Below are positions 1-8,871 of a stretch of DNA of 64,000 nucleotides, piece after piece. Source of the stretch: Pseudomonas sp. GV071 (GTDB taxonomy: Bacteria > Pseudomonadota > Gammaproteobacteria > Pseudomonadales > Pseudomonadaceae); the NCBI RefSeq assembly GCF_003050835.1, contig NZ_QAOJ01000001.1, positions 806,001 to 870,000 on the forward strand, read 5' to 3'. Each line of letters starts with the position of its first letter. Position 1 is the first letter of the stretch. The notes beneath the pieces were generated by a model. The model was not told the DNA's origin. It did not search any database and saw only the letters and a list, made by a program, of their open reading frames with translations. A program made the translations under genes and the position numbers.

Positions 1-416
1 TCGTTAAGCACCGCCCAGAACACCCCGAGATCAGAAATGGCGGCGACAAAATCACGGAATTCGACCGGCTTCACCACGTAGGCGTTAACGCCCATTTCGT
101 AGGCGCGCATCAGGTCGGGCTCCTCCCGCGAGGAGGTCAGCATGACCACCGGAATGCTGCGCAGCGCCGGGGTTTCGCGCACGGTCTTGAGCACTTCCAG
201 ACCGTCGACTTTCGGCAGCTTGAGGTCAAGCAACAGCACCGCCGGATTGCCGTCGGCGCGGTTCTGGTATTCCCCACGGCGCAGCAGGTAGTCGAGGGCT
301 TCGGCGCCGTCGCGTTTGATCACGACATCGTTGGCCAACTGGCTGCGCTCAAGCGCCACCAGGGTCAGTTCCAGATCGTTGGGGTTGTCTTCAACGAGAA
401 GGATGGGTTTGAGCAT
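1..416 (-). CDS. CheY-like response regulator (3' end cut by window edge)
   Basis: Reading the minus strand from an ATG at 416 gives at least 138 residues of a stand-alone receiver domain: acidic pair E9/D10 with the DNPND loop, phospho-acceptor D64 in LLLDLKLPKVDG, the Thr of VMLTSS, and Lys in VVKPVEF. The stop codon lies beyond base 1. It begins immediately after the stop codon of the bacteriophytochrome kinase (417-419), so the two are almost certainly co-transcribed. This receiver is of the Rcp1 type often paired with phytochrome kinases, so it is the likely phosphate acceptor of that kinase. No output domain is seen in the visible part. Confidence 0.9.
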   Translation of the reverse strand, partial: MLKPILLVEDNPNDLELTLVALERSQLANDVVIKRDGAEALDYLLRRGEYQNRADGNPAVLLLDLKLPKVDGLEVLKTVRETPALRSIPVVMLTSSREEPDLMRAYEMGVNAYVVKPVEFRDFVAAISDLGVFWAVLN

Positions 417-2687
417 TTAGGTGTTCCGGTCATCAGGTGGAGTGGTGTAGGTCAATCGTGGCAGTGCAAAGAAAAAGGTCGCGCCCTGGTCGATGCGGCC
501 GTCGGCCCAGACCCGGCCGCCATGGCGTTCGATAATCCGCCGCACGCTGGCCAGGCCAATGCCGGTGCCTTCGAACTCTTCCATGCGGTGCAGGCGCTGG
601 AACACGCCGAACAGTTTGTTGGCGTACTGCATGTCGAAGCCGACGCCGTTGTCGCGGATAAACACCACGGTTTCGTCGGCATCCTGGGTGGCGCCCATTT
701 CGATGATCGTCTGCTCGCGGCGGCTGCTGTATTTGAGGGCGTTGCTCAGCAGGTTGCGCAGCACCATATGCAAAAAGGAGGCGTCTGCGACCACCACCGG
801 CAGCGGCTGAATGCGCCACTCGACCTGGCGCTGGTCGTAGTCGGGGCGCATTTCTTCGCGAATCGAGCTGACCATGGCGTCGAGGTCGACATCCGACAGG
901 TGCAGCGCCGAGCGGCCCATCTGCGAAAAACTCAGCAGGTTGTCCACCAGCACCCCGGCAAACCGCGCGGCCTCGCTGATATTCAGCAGAAAACGTTTGC
1001 CGCGCTCGCTCAGCTGTTCGCCTTCCAGCTCACCGAGCAGTTCGGTGTAACCGGCGATATGGCGCAGTGGCGCGCGCAAGTCGTGGGACACGCTGTAGGA
1101 GAACGATTCGAGCTCCTTGTTGCTCTCGCGCAACTCACCGGCCAGCGCGGCCATTTCCTCGGCCTTGCGCAGCACGATGCCGAGCACCGCGTTGCGCAGC
1201 TCCAGCGCGCCTTCACATTCCGCTGCTTCCCACGGCGCGCTGTAGCCTCGCACCACCTCGCGCCAGGTGTCGAAGCTGTGGCGGGGGGAGAGGGCGCCGC
1301 TGGCCTGGTCGAGCTGTTTGTTCGGCTGCCCGGCCCATTTCACCGTTTGCACCTGTTCCTGGCGGAACCAGATCAGGTAGTGCGCATGCAGCTTGGAAAT
1401 CGACACCGCCAGCACCCCGGCGCTGTGCGCGGCCAGCTCGGGCAACTGCGGTACGTCGCGGCCAATGTTGTCGCTGCTGAACAGCGGGCCACGCTCCTGG
1501 CTGCCGAGCCAGTGCGCCAGGGCGATGATCTGTTCGTCCGCCGGCGCAGCACCAACGCTCACGCAGGTATCAGCGGTAACCACCGCCGCGCCTTGCGCCT
1601 TGGCAAACGCCAGCACCACATCGGGCAGGTTGCGGAAACCGTCGGTGACGCTGTCGTAGTCGGCCATGCCGGCCAACAGGCGCACGATCAGGTGGCGCAG
1701 TTCGAGTTTGCGCTGGGCCTGTCGGCCGCTTTCAGTGGCGTCGATCTGCAGCGCCAGAATGCGCGCCAGCAACTCGCAGGTGGTGCGGGTCTTGTGGCTG
1801 AGCTGGCGCGGGTTGGCGTCGTGGCACGAGATCAGCCCCCAAAGGCGGTCGCGGACCACAATCGACACCGACATCGACGCCAGCGTGCCCATGTTGCGCA
1901 TGTACTGCAGGTGCACCGGCGATACGCTGCGCAAGGAGGCAAAACTGAGGTCTAGCGGTTGCTGGTCGAGCGGGCTGAGCTCGGGCACCATCGGCGAGGG
2001 TTGGTAGGTGGCATCCGGAATCAGGCGGATCAGGTTCTTGCAATACAACTGGCGGGCCTGGGCGGGAATGTCCGAGGCCGGAAAACGGTGGCCGAGGTAG
2101 CTGGCGTACTCAGGCTCAGCCCGTTCGGCGAGCACTTCACCATTGCCATCGTCGTCGAAGCGGTAGGCTTTGACCCGGCCAAAACCGCTGATCCGGCTCA
2201 GCTCGTTGACCGCCAATTGGCAGATCGCTTCAAGGTCTTTGGCCGCATGCAGCTCGGCAACAAAGGTGCGCATCAGCGGGTAGAGAATGCCGTAAGCCTC
2301 GCCAGGGTTACTGGCCTGCTCGAATTCGAGGATCAGTTGCTGCCCCAGGCGGTGACCCATCAGGGCGAAACTGCGTGCCTGCGCCGTGCCCTGGAAAAAC
2401 CGCACATCACCGAGGTGGAAGGGGTTCAGGTCATCACTCGACAACCCGGCCAGGCGCGCCGGCAGCTCGGGGTCGTCAATCAACTCGGGCAGCGCCAGCC
2501 CCAACAGACTGGACGCTTGCAGGCCGAGCCAGGTGCTGACATTGGCGCTCACTTGCAGCACCCGCAGGTCGGCTTCGGCTACCACCAGCAGGAAACCGTG
2601 GGGCTGAATACCGCCGGGGATATGAATCGGCTCGTCGGCACAGCGCTCCACAGCGGCGGTCAACGTGTCAGGGAAGGGGCTGCTCAT
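417..2687 (-). CDS. bphP: Bacteriophytochrome sensor histidine kinase
   Basis: 756 residues with the classical phytochrome layout. An N-terminal PAS domain carries the candidate biliverdin-binding Cys16 just before PIHIPGGIQPHG. A GAF domain carries the chromophore motif RFPASDIP near residue 203, followed by a PHY domain. The kinase has an H-box (SYSVSHDLRAPLRH, near residue 530) and an HATPase with DNGVGFD and GTGIGLASVRR. Family knowledge: red/far-red light drives autophosphorylation and transfer to a response regulator, here the gene directly downstream. No heme oxygenase gene (bphO), which would make biliverdin, lies next to it; it must be encoded elsewhere. ATG at 2687 is preceded by a purine-rich stretch. 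Confidence 0.95.
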   Translation of the reverse strand: MSSPFPDTLTAAVERCADEPIHIPGGIQPHGFLLVVAEADLRVLQVSANVSTWLGLQASSLLGLALPELIDDPELPARLAGLSSDDLNPFHLGDVRFFQGTAQARSFALMGHRLGQQLILEFEQASNPGEAYGILYPLMRTFVAELHAAKDLEAICQLAVNELSRISGFGRVKAYRFDDDGNGEVLAERAEPEYASYLGHRFPASDIPAQARQLYCKNLIRLIPDATYQPSPMVPELSPLDQQPLDLSFASLRSVSPVHLQYMRNMGTLASMSVSIVVRDRLWGLISCHDANPRQLSHKTRTTCELLARILALQIDATESGRQAQRKLELRHLIVRLLAGMADYDSVTDGFRNLPDVVLAFAKAQGAAVVTADTCVSVGAAPADEQIIALAHWLGSQERGPLFSSDNIGRDVPQLPELAAHSAGVLAVSISKLHAHYLIWFRQEQVQTVKWAGQPNKQLDQASGALSPRHSFDTWREVVRGYSAPWEAAECEGALELRNAVLGIVLRKAEEMAALAGELRESNKELESFSYSVSHDLRAPLRHIAGYTELLGELEGEQLSERGKRFLLNISEAARFAGVLVDNLLSFSQMGRSALHLSDVDLDAMVSSIREEMRPDYDQRQVEWRIQPLPVVVADASFLHMVLRNLLSNALKYSSRREQTIIEMGATQDADETVVFIRDNGVGFDMQYANKLFGVFQRLHRMEEFEGTGIGLASVRRIIERHGGRVWADGRIDQGATFFFALPRLTYTTPPDDRNT

Positions 2688-2804
2688 GATGAGTCCTTTC
2701 AGACCGAAGCCACGATGAATGGACAGGTAATACGGCTCGGCACCAGATCAGAGCGGCTGGTGCGAAAAATGGTTCGAAGAAAAATTCAGTGTCTGATTAG
2801 CGGT

Positions 2805-3335
2805 TTACGCCTTGCTCAGGCCCTTGACCGTCGCCAGCCATTGCGGCTGCAGACGGGGTTGATCGGTATCCAGCCCCAGCGCCTGCATGGCGTCTTTATG
2901 GGCATCGATCTCGTGGGTCATCTGGCTCAGGGAGCTGGTGTTGGCCTCCAGCAGGTACATCTGCGTCAGCCCCTGGTGATAAAAACGCAGCAGCTTCATC
3001 GCGTCCGGGTTCTGCGCTTTAACCCCCACTTCAACCTGGTGCATCACATTGGTCACGCTCATCAACGCGCGCTTCAACTGCCAGCCATACACCGCCGCGC
3101 TCATCCAAGGCTGCGACCACAGCTTGAGTTTGAATAACGCCGCACACGCCAGCACCGCCGCCACTACGCCGCCCGCGTTCCAACGGAAGTTATCGCCACC
3201 GGGGGTGCCAAACAGCAGCACCGCCAGGCTCGACAGCAACATGGCCAGGGCAATGAAGATCACTGCCACGATCAAGGTGCTGCGACGGGTTTGCTGGCGG
3301 TAGGTTTCGGGGTTGAAGGGCTGGATTTCGAACAT
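2805..3335 (-). CDS. DUF3087-family membrane protein
   Basis: 176 residues. Two hydrophobic segments near the N terminus (about residues 22-44 and 54-68) are followed by a soluble helical region of about 100 residues. The opening MFEIQPFNPETYRQQTRRST and overall size match the DUF3087 family, whose function is not known. It lies 117 bases upstream of bphP on the same strand, but the gap and lack of functional link make co-transcription uncertain. Assignment is from pattern recognition of the sequence. Confidence 0.75.
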   Translation of the reverse strand: MFEIQPFNPETYRQQTRRSTLIVAVIFIALAMLLSSLAVLLFGTPGGDNFRWNAGGVVAAVLACAALFKLKLWSQPWMSAAVYGWQLKRALMSVTNVMHQVEVGVKAQNPDAMKLLRFYHQGLTQMYLLEANTSSLSQMTHEIDAHKDAMQALGLDTDQPRLQPQWLATVKGLSKA

Positions 3336-3545
3336 GGGGCAGGGCTCCGGGGTGAATGCGCGGCGGCATTATCACCCCATTGGCCGGCAAACGCGTGCGG
3401 TGCGTGCGCGCACCCGGCTGCTATTCCCGCCGGGCATGGCTATGAAATATCAGGATAAGGGCCGGCGCCCGGGGCGCTCATAGAATCGAGGCGCAACCTC
3501 ACGGACACCACTCCCTCTTGCTGCTCGATTCAAGGAACAGAAGCC

Positions 3546-4301
3546 ATGCGTTTGTTTGCGATTGTGTTGGGCGCCCTCAGTTTGAGCCTGAGCGCCAATG
3601 TCATGGCCCAGGGTTCGGCGTCTTTGGAGTCGGTGCAATTGAATGCCTGCCGCAGCATCAACAGCTTTTTGCTGATGCGCGGCGAAGGGGTGCAAGACGC
3701 CGATGTGGCAACCTTCGAGCAGGATCTGCAGGGGCTGACGGCGAGCTTCGAGCAGTTGCCGCCCGACCAGCACAGCGCATTGGCGCCCAGTTACCAGTAC
3801 CTGCTGAGTGTGCTGGCTGAGGGGCGCCGCTATGGCCCGCACGAAGATGACATGCCTTGGCGTTACCCCAGTGAACTGGGCCAGGCGCTGCTGACCTTCC
3901 TGGAGGCGGCCGATCAGCGCAGCGCCGAACAGGCCGATCCGTTGCTGCACACCGCGTTGAAACTGGAGTTTCTCACCCTGCAATACAGCGCCCTGGCGTA
4001 CTTCGGCTACCTCGACGTCAACCCCTTGCGCGGTGAGCGCTACGTCAACCAGAACGAAACCGTGCTGTTGCCGGAACTGGATGCGGAGATGGCTCAGGCC
4101 TTGCCGCTGATGGAGCAACGCCAGCCACAACAAGCGTCGCGTCTGCAGGCCAATTGGTCATACGTGCGCGCCGCCCTCGGCGACTTCAACAGCGGCAAGT
4201 CCGGGCGCGTGGGTAACTCCGGCAAGCCGCTGGCGCCACTCGTAACCAGCCGCCATGCGCGTTACCTCACCGAGCAACTGGAACGTATGGCGGCGCCTTG
4301 A
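3546..4301 (+). CDS. Secreted hypothetical protein
   Basis: 251 residues beginning with a clear Sec signal peptide (hydrophobic residues 4-20, likely cleavage after VMAQ/NVMA). The mature part is mainly helical and acidic, without a catalytic motif I recognise, and has a single Cys near residue 34. It starts at ATG 3546 and diverges from the DUF3087 gene. No operon partner: a REP pair follows. Probably a conserved periplasmic protein of pseudomonads of unknown role. Confidence 0.75.
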   Translation: MRLFAIVLGALSLSLSANVMAQGSASLESVQLNACRSINSFLLMRGEGVQDADVATFEQDLQGLTASFEQLPPDQHSALAPSYQYLLSVLAEGRRYGPHEDDMPWRYPSELGQALLTFLEAADQRSAEQADPLLHTALKLEFLTLQYSALAYFGYLDVNPLRGERYVNQNETVLLPELDAEMAQALPLMEQRQPQQASRLQANWSYVRAALGDFNSGKSGRVGNSGKPLAPLVTSRHARYLTEQLERMAAP

Positions 4302-4350
4302 GCGCTGGTTTTCCCTGAGCATTGGCAGGGAACTACCGCCTGAAAAGCAC

Positions 4351-4409
4351 CGAGGCTGAAGCCTCTCCCACAGGCAGCGTGCGTCACTGTGGAAGAGGCT
4401 GCGGCAGCG
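4351..4409. repeat. REP-type inverted repeat pair (REPIN-like)
   Basis: A 23-base arm at 4351-4373 (starting CGAGGCTGAAGCC) faces an imperfect copy of its reverse complement at 4387-4409, with a 13-base loop. The left arm is identical to the left arm of a second element at 47198-47256. It sits between two genes, as REP elements of fluorescent pseudomonads usually do. The right arm here has diverged (several mismatches), unlike the perfect copy at 47 kb. Confidence 0.85.
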
Positions 4410-4501
4410 AACCTACCCATTCAGGGTATGGTCCCCCCATCCATTTCCCTCAATAGTGCTGTCACTCGCTCATCCTGGGCAGATGACACTCACAAGGTGA
4501 A

Positions 4502-5614
4502 ATGACTATGGGTAAGGTGTTGGCGTTTGTCGTTCGCTGTTCCCTCTGTGTGACCCTCACCGCGCCGGCGTTTGCTGCGCAGGAGGAGGGCGCCAATACC
4601 TTGCGGCTGTTCAACTGGGCCGATTACATTGGCGAAAACACCCTGGCCGATTTCGAGAAGGCCAGTGGCATCAAGGTGATTTACGACACCTTCGACGCCT
4701 ACGAAACCGTGCAAGCCAAGCTGCTTACCGGCCGTTCCGGCTACGACCTGGTGATGCTCAATGCCTCCCTGGTGCCGCCTTTGATCAGTGCCAAGGTGTT
4801 CCAGCCGCTGGATAAAAAGCAGCTGCCGAGCCTGGCCAACCTCGACCCGGAGGTGGTGAAGAACCTGCAGGGCTACGACCCACAGCTGACCTACTCGGCG
4901 CCTTATACCTGGGGCAGCAACGGCGTTACCTATAACGTCGACAAGATCAAAGAGCGCATGCCCGATGCGCCCATCGGTTCGCTGGCGATGATCTTTGACC
5001 CCAAGGTGGTGTCGCGCTTCGCCGACTGCGGCGTGACGCTGCTGTCTGCGCCCACCGAAGTCATCCCCCTGGCCCTGCAATACCTGGGGCGCGATCCGCG
5101 CAGCGCCGAGCCGGACGACCTCAAGGCGGTAGAGGCACTGTTGCTCAGCGTGCGCCCGTACATCCGCAAATTCGACTCGGTGAACTACCTCAACAGCCTG
5201 CCCAATGGCGATGTGTGCATGGCCATGACCTGGTCCGGCGACTATGCCACCGCCCAGGCCCGCGCCGAGGAAGCCGGGCTGAAGATCAAGCTGGCGTACT
5301 TCATTCCCAAGGAAGGCTCGCTGATCTGGTTCGACAACCTGTACATCCCGGCAGACGCGCCGCATACCGCCAACGCCCACAAGTTTCTCGAGTACTTACT
5401 GCAGCCGCAGGTGATGGCGGACGTGTCCAACTACATCCACTACGCCAACAGCAACGCCAAGGCCACTGCCTTGCTGAATGCAGATGTGCGTGACGACCAG
5501 GCGATCTACCCCGATGCGCAAACCCGCGAACGCCTGTTCCCGCAGAAAACCCACAACACCAAGGAAAGCCGCGCCATCACGCGGGTGTGGAACACCATCA
5601 AGACCGGCATGTAA
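4502..5614 (+). CDS. Polyamine-type ABC transporter substrate-binding protein (PotF/SpuD family)
   Basis: 370 residues with a signal peptide ending near APAFA. Family motifs visible: LRLFNWADYI near the start of the mature protein, MTWSGDYATA, and IPKEGSLIWFDNLYIP, which contain the aromatic and acidic residues that clamp putrescine or spermidine in PotF. In-frame ATGs at 4502 and 4508 compete; AAGG at 4494-4497 suits 4508 slightly better. No permease or ATPase gene is adjacent, so it is an orphan binding protein feeding another transporter or acting as a sensor. It precedes an aminotransferase gene by 54 bases, suggesting amine catabolism. Confidence 0.88.
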   Translation: MTMGKVLAFVVRCSLCVTLTAPAFAAQEEGANTLRLFNWADYIGENTLADFEKASGIKVIYDTFDAYETVQAKLLTGRSGYDLVMLNASLVPPLISAKVFQPLDKKQLPSLANLDPEVVKNLQGYDPQLTYSAPYTWGSNGVTYNVDKIKERMPDAPIGSLAMIFDPKVVSRFADCGVTLLSAPTEVIPLALQYLGRDPRSAEPDDLKAVEALLLSVRPYIRKFDSVNYLNSLPNGDVCMAMTWSGDYATAQARAEEAGLKIKLAYFIPKEGSLIWFDNLYIPADAPHTANAHKFLEYLLQPQVMADVSNYIHYANSNAKATALLNADVRDDQAIYPDAQTRERLFPQKTHNTKESRAITRVWNTIKTGM

Positions 5615-5668
5615 GCCAGTCGTTGCAACGCTTCAAACCCTCAATTATTGGTTGTGCAGGTAACGGTT

Positions 5669-7087
5669 ATGGCTACTCCAACTCAGGCTTTTTTTGATGG
5701 CTTTGCAAACGCGGACCTGGTCGAAGCCGACAAGGCGCACTACATGCACGGCTACCACGTGTTCGATGAGCACCGTGAACAGGGCGCGCTGAACATTGTG
5801 GCCGGTGAGGGCGCCTATATCTACGACACTGCTGGCAACCGCTTCCTCGATGCGGTGGGTGGCATGTGGTGCACCAACATCGGTTTGGGCCGTGAAGAAA
5901 TGGCCCTGGCAATTGCCGACCAGGTGCGCAAGCTGGCCTACGCCAACCCGTTCTGCGACATGGCCAACAACGTCGCCATCGACCTGTGTAAAAAGCTCGC
6001 CAGCCTGGCACCGGGCGACCTGGACCATGTGTTTCTCACCACCGGCGGCTCCACCGCCGTGGACACGGCTTACCGGCTGATCCAGTACTACCAGAACTGC
6101 CGCGGCAAGCCGGAGAAGAAACACGTCATTGCCCGTTACAACGCCTACCACGGCTCCACCACGCTGTGCATGCAGATCGGCAACAAGGCCGCCGACCGCG
6201 TGCCGGAGTTCGACTACGGCAACGAGCGTATTCACCACATCTCAAACCCCAACCCCTACCGCGCACCCCAGGGGATGAACGAGGAGCAGTTTGTTGACTA
6301 CCTGATCGCCGAGTTCGAAGACAAGATCCTCAGCATCGGCGCCGACAAGGTAGCGGCGTTTTTTGCCGAGCCGATCATGGGCTCCGGTGGCGTGATCATC
6401 CCGCCCGCCGGCTACCTGAAACGCATGTGGGAGGTGTGCCAGACCTACGACATTCTGTTTGTGGCAGACGAAGTGGTGACCTCCTTTGGCCGCCTCGGTA
6501 CCTTCTTCGCCAGCGAGGCGTTGTTTGGTGTGCAGCCGGACATCATCACCACCGCCAAGGGCCTGACCTCGGCCTACCTGCCACTGGGCGCGTGCATCTT
6601 CTCCGAGCGCATCTGGAAGGTGATCGACGAGCCGGGCAAGGGCCGCTGCTTCACCCACGGCTTCACCTACAGCGGCCACCCGGTGTGCTGCACCGCGGCG
6701 CTGAAGAACATCGAGATCATCGAGCGGGAAAACCTGCTGGCCCACGTCAATGATGTCGGTGGTTACCTGGAGCAGCGCCTGGCGACCCTGCGCGAGTTGC
6801 CGTTGGTGGGCGATGTGCGCTGCAAAAAACTCATGGCCTGTGTCGAGTTCGTCGCGGATAAACGCAGCAAGGCGCTGTTCCCGGAAGCGCTGAACATCGG
6901 CGAGAAGATTCACACCAAGGCCCAGGCTCGCGGCCTGCTGGTACGGCCGATGGTGCACCTCAACGTGATGTCGCCGCCGCTGATCATCACCCGCGCCCAG
7001 GTTGACGAGATCGTTGAAACCTTGCGCGAGTGCATTCTCGAAGTGGCCGATGAGCTGAGCCTCGCTGGCCAGTACGCGGGGCAGTGA
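5669..7087 (+). CDS. Class III PLP-dependent aminotransferase (omega-amine type)
   Basis: 472 residues from ATG 5669, chosen over an upstream TTG because AGG at 5658-5660 is well spaced and the family N terminus fits. Fold-type I, class III signature: ILFVADEVVTSFGR (PLP-binding Asp), Schiff-base Lys in TTAKGLTSAYLPLG, and the THGFTYSGHP segment. Such enzymes move the terminal amino group of polyamines or omega-amino acids to pyruvate or a keto acid. The position after a polyamine-binding protein and before acyl-CoA genes suggests it opens a degradation route. The exact substrate cannot be read from sequence; it differs clearly from my recollection of SpuC. Confidence 0.88.
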   Translation: MATPTQAFFDGFANADLVEADKAHYMHGYHVFDEHREQGALNIVAGEGAYIYDTAGNRFLDAVGGMWCTNIGLGREEMALAIADQVRKLAYANPFCDMANNVAIDLCKKLASLAPGDLDHVFLTTGGSTAVDTAYRLIQYYQNCRGKPEKKHVIARYNAYHGSTTLCMQIGNKAADRVPEFDYGNERIHHISNPNPYRAPQGMNEEQFVDYLIAEFEDKILSIGADKVAAFFAEPIMGSGGVIIPPAGYLKRMWEVCQTYDILFVADEVVTSFGRLGTFFASEALFGVQPDIITTAKGLTSAYLPLGACIFSERIWKVIDEPGKGRCFTHGFTYSGHPVCCTAALKNIEIIERENLLAHVNDVGGYLEQRLATLRELPLVGDVRCKKLMACVEFVADKRSKALFPEALNIGEKIHTKAQARGLLVRPMVHLNVMSPPLIITRAQVDEIVETLRECILEVADELSLAGQYAGQ

Positions 7088-7089
7088 CC

Positions 7090-7989
7090 ATGAGTGTATC
7101 CATGGCTTTACGGCACTCCGAGCGCCTGCATAGACTGCGGGCCATGAATAACGCCGATGACTCTATGGTTTCGCTGCCGCTGAGCGCCTTGCGCCAGTGG
7201 CACAGTGAACTGCAACAGGCTCTGACCCAGGTCGAAGGCTTACAGGCGCTCACGCACCTGGCCAATGCCCTGGGCCACCTGGTGCCGGTGCAGTCGCTGA
7301 TGATCAGCCTGGAACGCCAGGACCAGCCACCGCAATTGCTTTACCAGCAAGGCATTCCCGAGCGGTACCGCGACTGGATGATCAACCGTTATTTCTCCGG
7401 CGGCTACCTGCTCGACCCGTTCTGCCTGGCCGTGGAAAGCGGCCTGGCCGAGGGGTTCTACCACCTGACCGAAATCGCCCCGGACGATTTTTTCAGCAGC
7501 GAGTACTACAAGAACTACTACCTGGAAATCGGCTGCGCGGAAGACAGCTACTACATCGTCAACCTCGACAGCCACAGCAAGATTTCCGTCAGCCTGTTCC
7601 AGGGCATGGGCGCGCAAAACCTGGCGCCCGAGCAACTCAACCTGCTGCGCGCGATGCAGCCGATGGTGCGCGAAGTACTGGCCCAGTTCGGCCGCCATTG
7701 GTTGCAACAGAGCGTCGCTGCGGATGCCGGTTCTGAGCATGACCACGCGGTGCTCAGCCAGCGCATTCAGGTGGCGTTCAACAATTTTGGTTGTGACCTG
7801 CTCACCGAACGCGAGCGCGAAGTGGCGCATATGGTGCTGCGCGGCCATTCGGTGAAGTCTGCGGCCTATGAGCTGGCGATCTCCCCGGAAACCGTGCGCA
7901 TGCACCGCAAAAACCTGTACCTGAAACTGGGGGTCAACTCGCAAGCGGAGTTGTTCGCCCAGTTCATCGACTGGTTACGCCAGGGCTGA
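7090..7989 (+). CDS. LuxR-type transcriptional regulator
   Basis: 299 residues from ATG 7090, three bases after the aminotransferase stop; ATG 7144 is an alternative start. The C terminus is a GerE/LuxR helix-turn-helix: LTEREREVAHMVLRGHS followed by SPETVRMHRKNLYLKLGV. The N-terminal 220 residues look like a GAF-like sensory domain and I do not see the conserved Trp/Tyr pattern of acyl-homoserine-lactone binding domains. Tight spacing implies co-transcription with the aminotransferase and the downstream acyl-CoA genes, so it probably controls this operon in response to a pathway compound. Confidence 0.85.
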   Translation: MSVSMALRHSERLHRLRAMNNADDSMVSLPLSALRQWHSELQQALTQVEGLQALTHLANALGHLVPVQSLMISLERQDQPPQLLYQQGIPERYRDWMINRYFSGGYLLDPFCLAVESGLAEGFYHLTEIAPDDFFSSEYYKNYYLEIGCAEDSYYIVNLDSHSKISVSLFQGMGAQNLAPEQLNLLRAMQPMVREVLAQFGRHWLQQSVAADAGSEHDHAVLSQRIQVAFNNFGCDLLTEREREVAHMVLRGHSVKSAAYELAISPETVRMHRKNLYLKLGVNSQAELFAQFIDWLRQG

Positions 7990-8040
7990 CGCCCACCGCG
8001 CCACGCACCCTTTACCAGACCCACTTTTTCGAGGCCGCCT

Positions 8041-8832
8041 ATGACCACGCAGCTCGCTGTGCTTTGCCAAAAAGAAGCCGGCATAGCCCACCTGACCCTC
8101 AATCGCGTCGAGCAACGCAACGCCCTCGACATTCCAACCCTTAACTTCCTGCACGACACCTTGCAAACACTGAACGATGACCCCGAGGTGCGCGTTGTCG
8201 TGCTCACCGGCAACGGCCGCAGCTTCTGCGCCGGTGCCGACCTGGCCGAATGGGCCGCCGCCGAGGCCCGTGGTGAGCTGGAAAGCTACGGCTGGACCGA
8301 AGCCGCGCACCGCCTGATGGCGCGCCTGCACAGCCTGAACAAACCGACCATCGCCGCCATCAACGGCACCGCCGTCGGCGCCGGCATGGACCTGGCCTTG
8401 TGCTGCGACCTGCGCGTGGCCGCGCAGTCGGCACGTTTCAAGGCCGGCTACACCAGCATGGCCTATGCCCCGGATGCCGGCGCCAGCTGGCACTTGCCAC
8501 GGCTGATCGGCAGCGAGCAAGCCAAACGGCTGCTGTTTCTCGATGAACTGTGGGGCGCCGAGCGTGCGTTGGCGACCGGTCTGGTCGGCGAGCTGTGCGC
8601 CGATGAGCAACTGCCAGCGGTGGTTGCCGAACTGGCGCAACGCCTGGCCAACGGCCCGACCTTCGCCTTCGCGCAAACCAAACAACTGATCCGCGACGGC
8701 GCCCACCGCGACCTGCCAGCGCACCTGCACGCCGAGCAAGCCGCTGGCCTGCTGTGTGGGCGCAGCGCCGACGGTGCCGAAGCGTTGCGCGCCAGCCTGG
8801 AAAAACGTGCGCCGCGTTTTATCGGCCGCTGA
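8041..8832 (+). CDS. Enoyl-CoA hydratase/isomerase family protein
   Basis: 263 residues of crotonase fold. Oxyanion-hole motifs are FCAGADL (62-68) and NGTAVGAGMD (108-117). The two catalytic glutamates of true enoyl-CoA hydratases align here with D117 and Y137, so the hydratase pair is missing. Instead D145 in APDAGASWHLPR sits where PaaG-type isomerases carry their PDxGG aspartate. I infer an isomerase, ring-handling enzyme or lyase rather than a standard hydratase. It is 51 bases after the LuxR gene and 39 before the acyl-CoA dehydrogenase, consistent with an operon. Confidence 0.85.
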   Translation: MTTQLAVLCQKEAGIAHLTLNRVEQRNALDIPTLNFLHDTLQTLNDDPEVRVVVLTGNGRSFCAGADLAEWAAAEARGELESYGWTEAAHRLMARLHSLNKPTIAAINGTAVGAGMDLALCCDLRVAAQSARFKAGYTSMAYAPDAGASWHLPRLIGSEQAKRLLFLDELWGAERALATGLVGELCADEQLPAVVAELAQRLANGPTFAFAQTKQLIRDGAHRDLPAHLHAEQAAGLLCGRSADGAEALRASLEKRAPRFIGR

Positions 8833-8871
8833 TTCGAACAACCGCTAACTCGTGAAACAGCCGGGGACGTT

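Noticed and set aside
522..1955. 477-residue plus frame over bphP
   Set aside because: Antisense shadow of the kinase region; the minus strand has complete phytochrome motifs.
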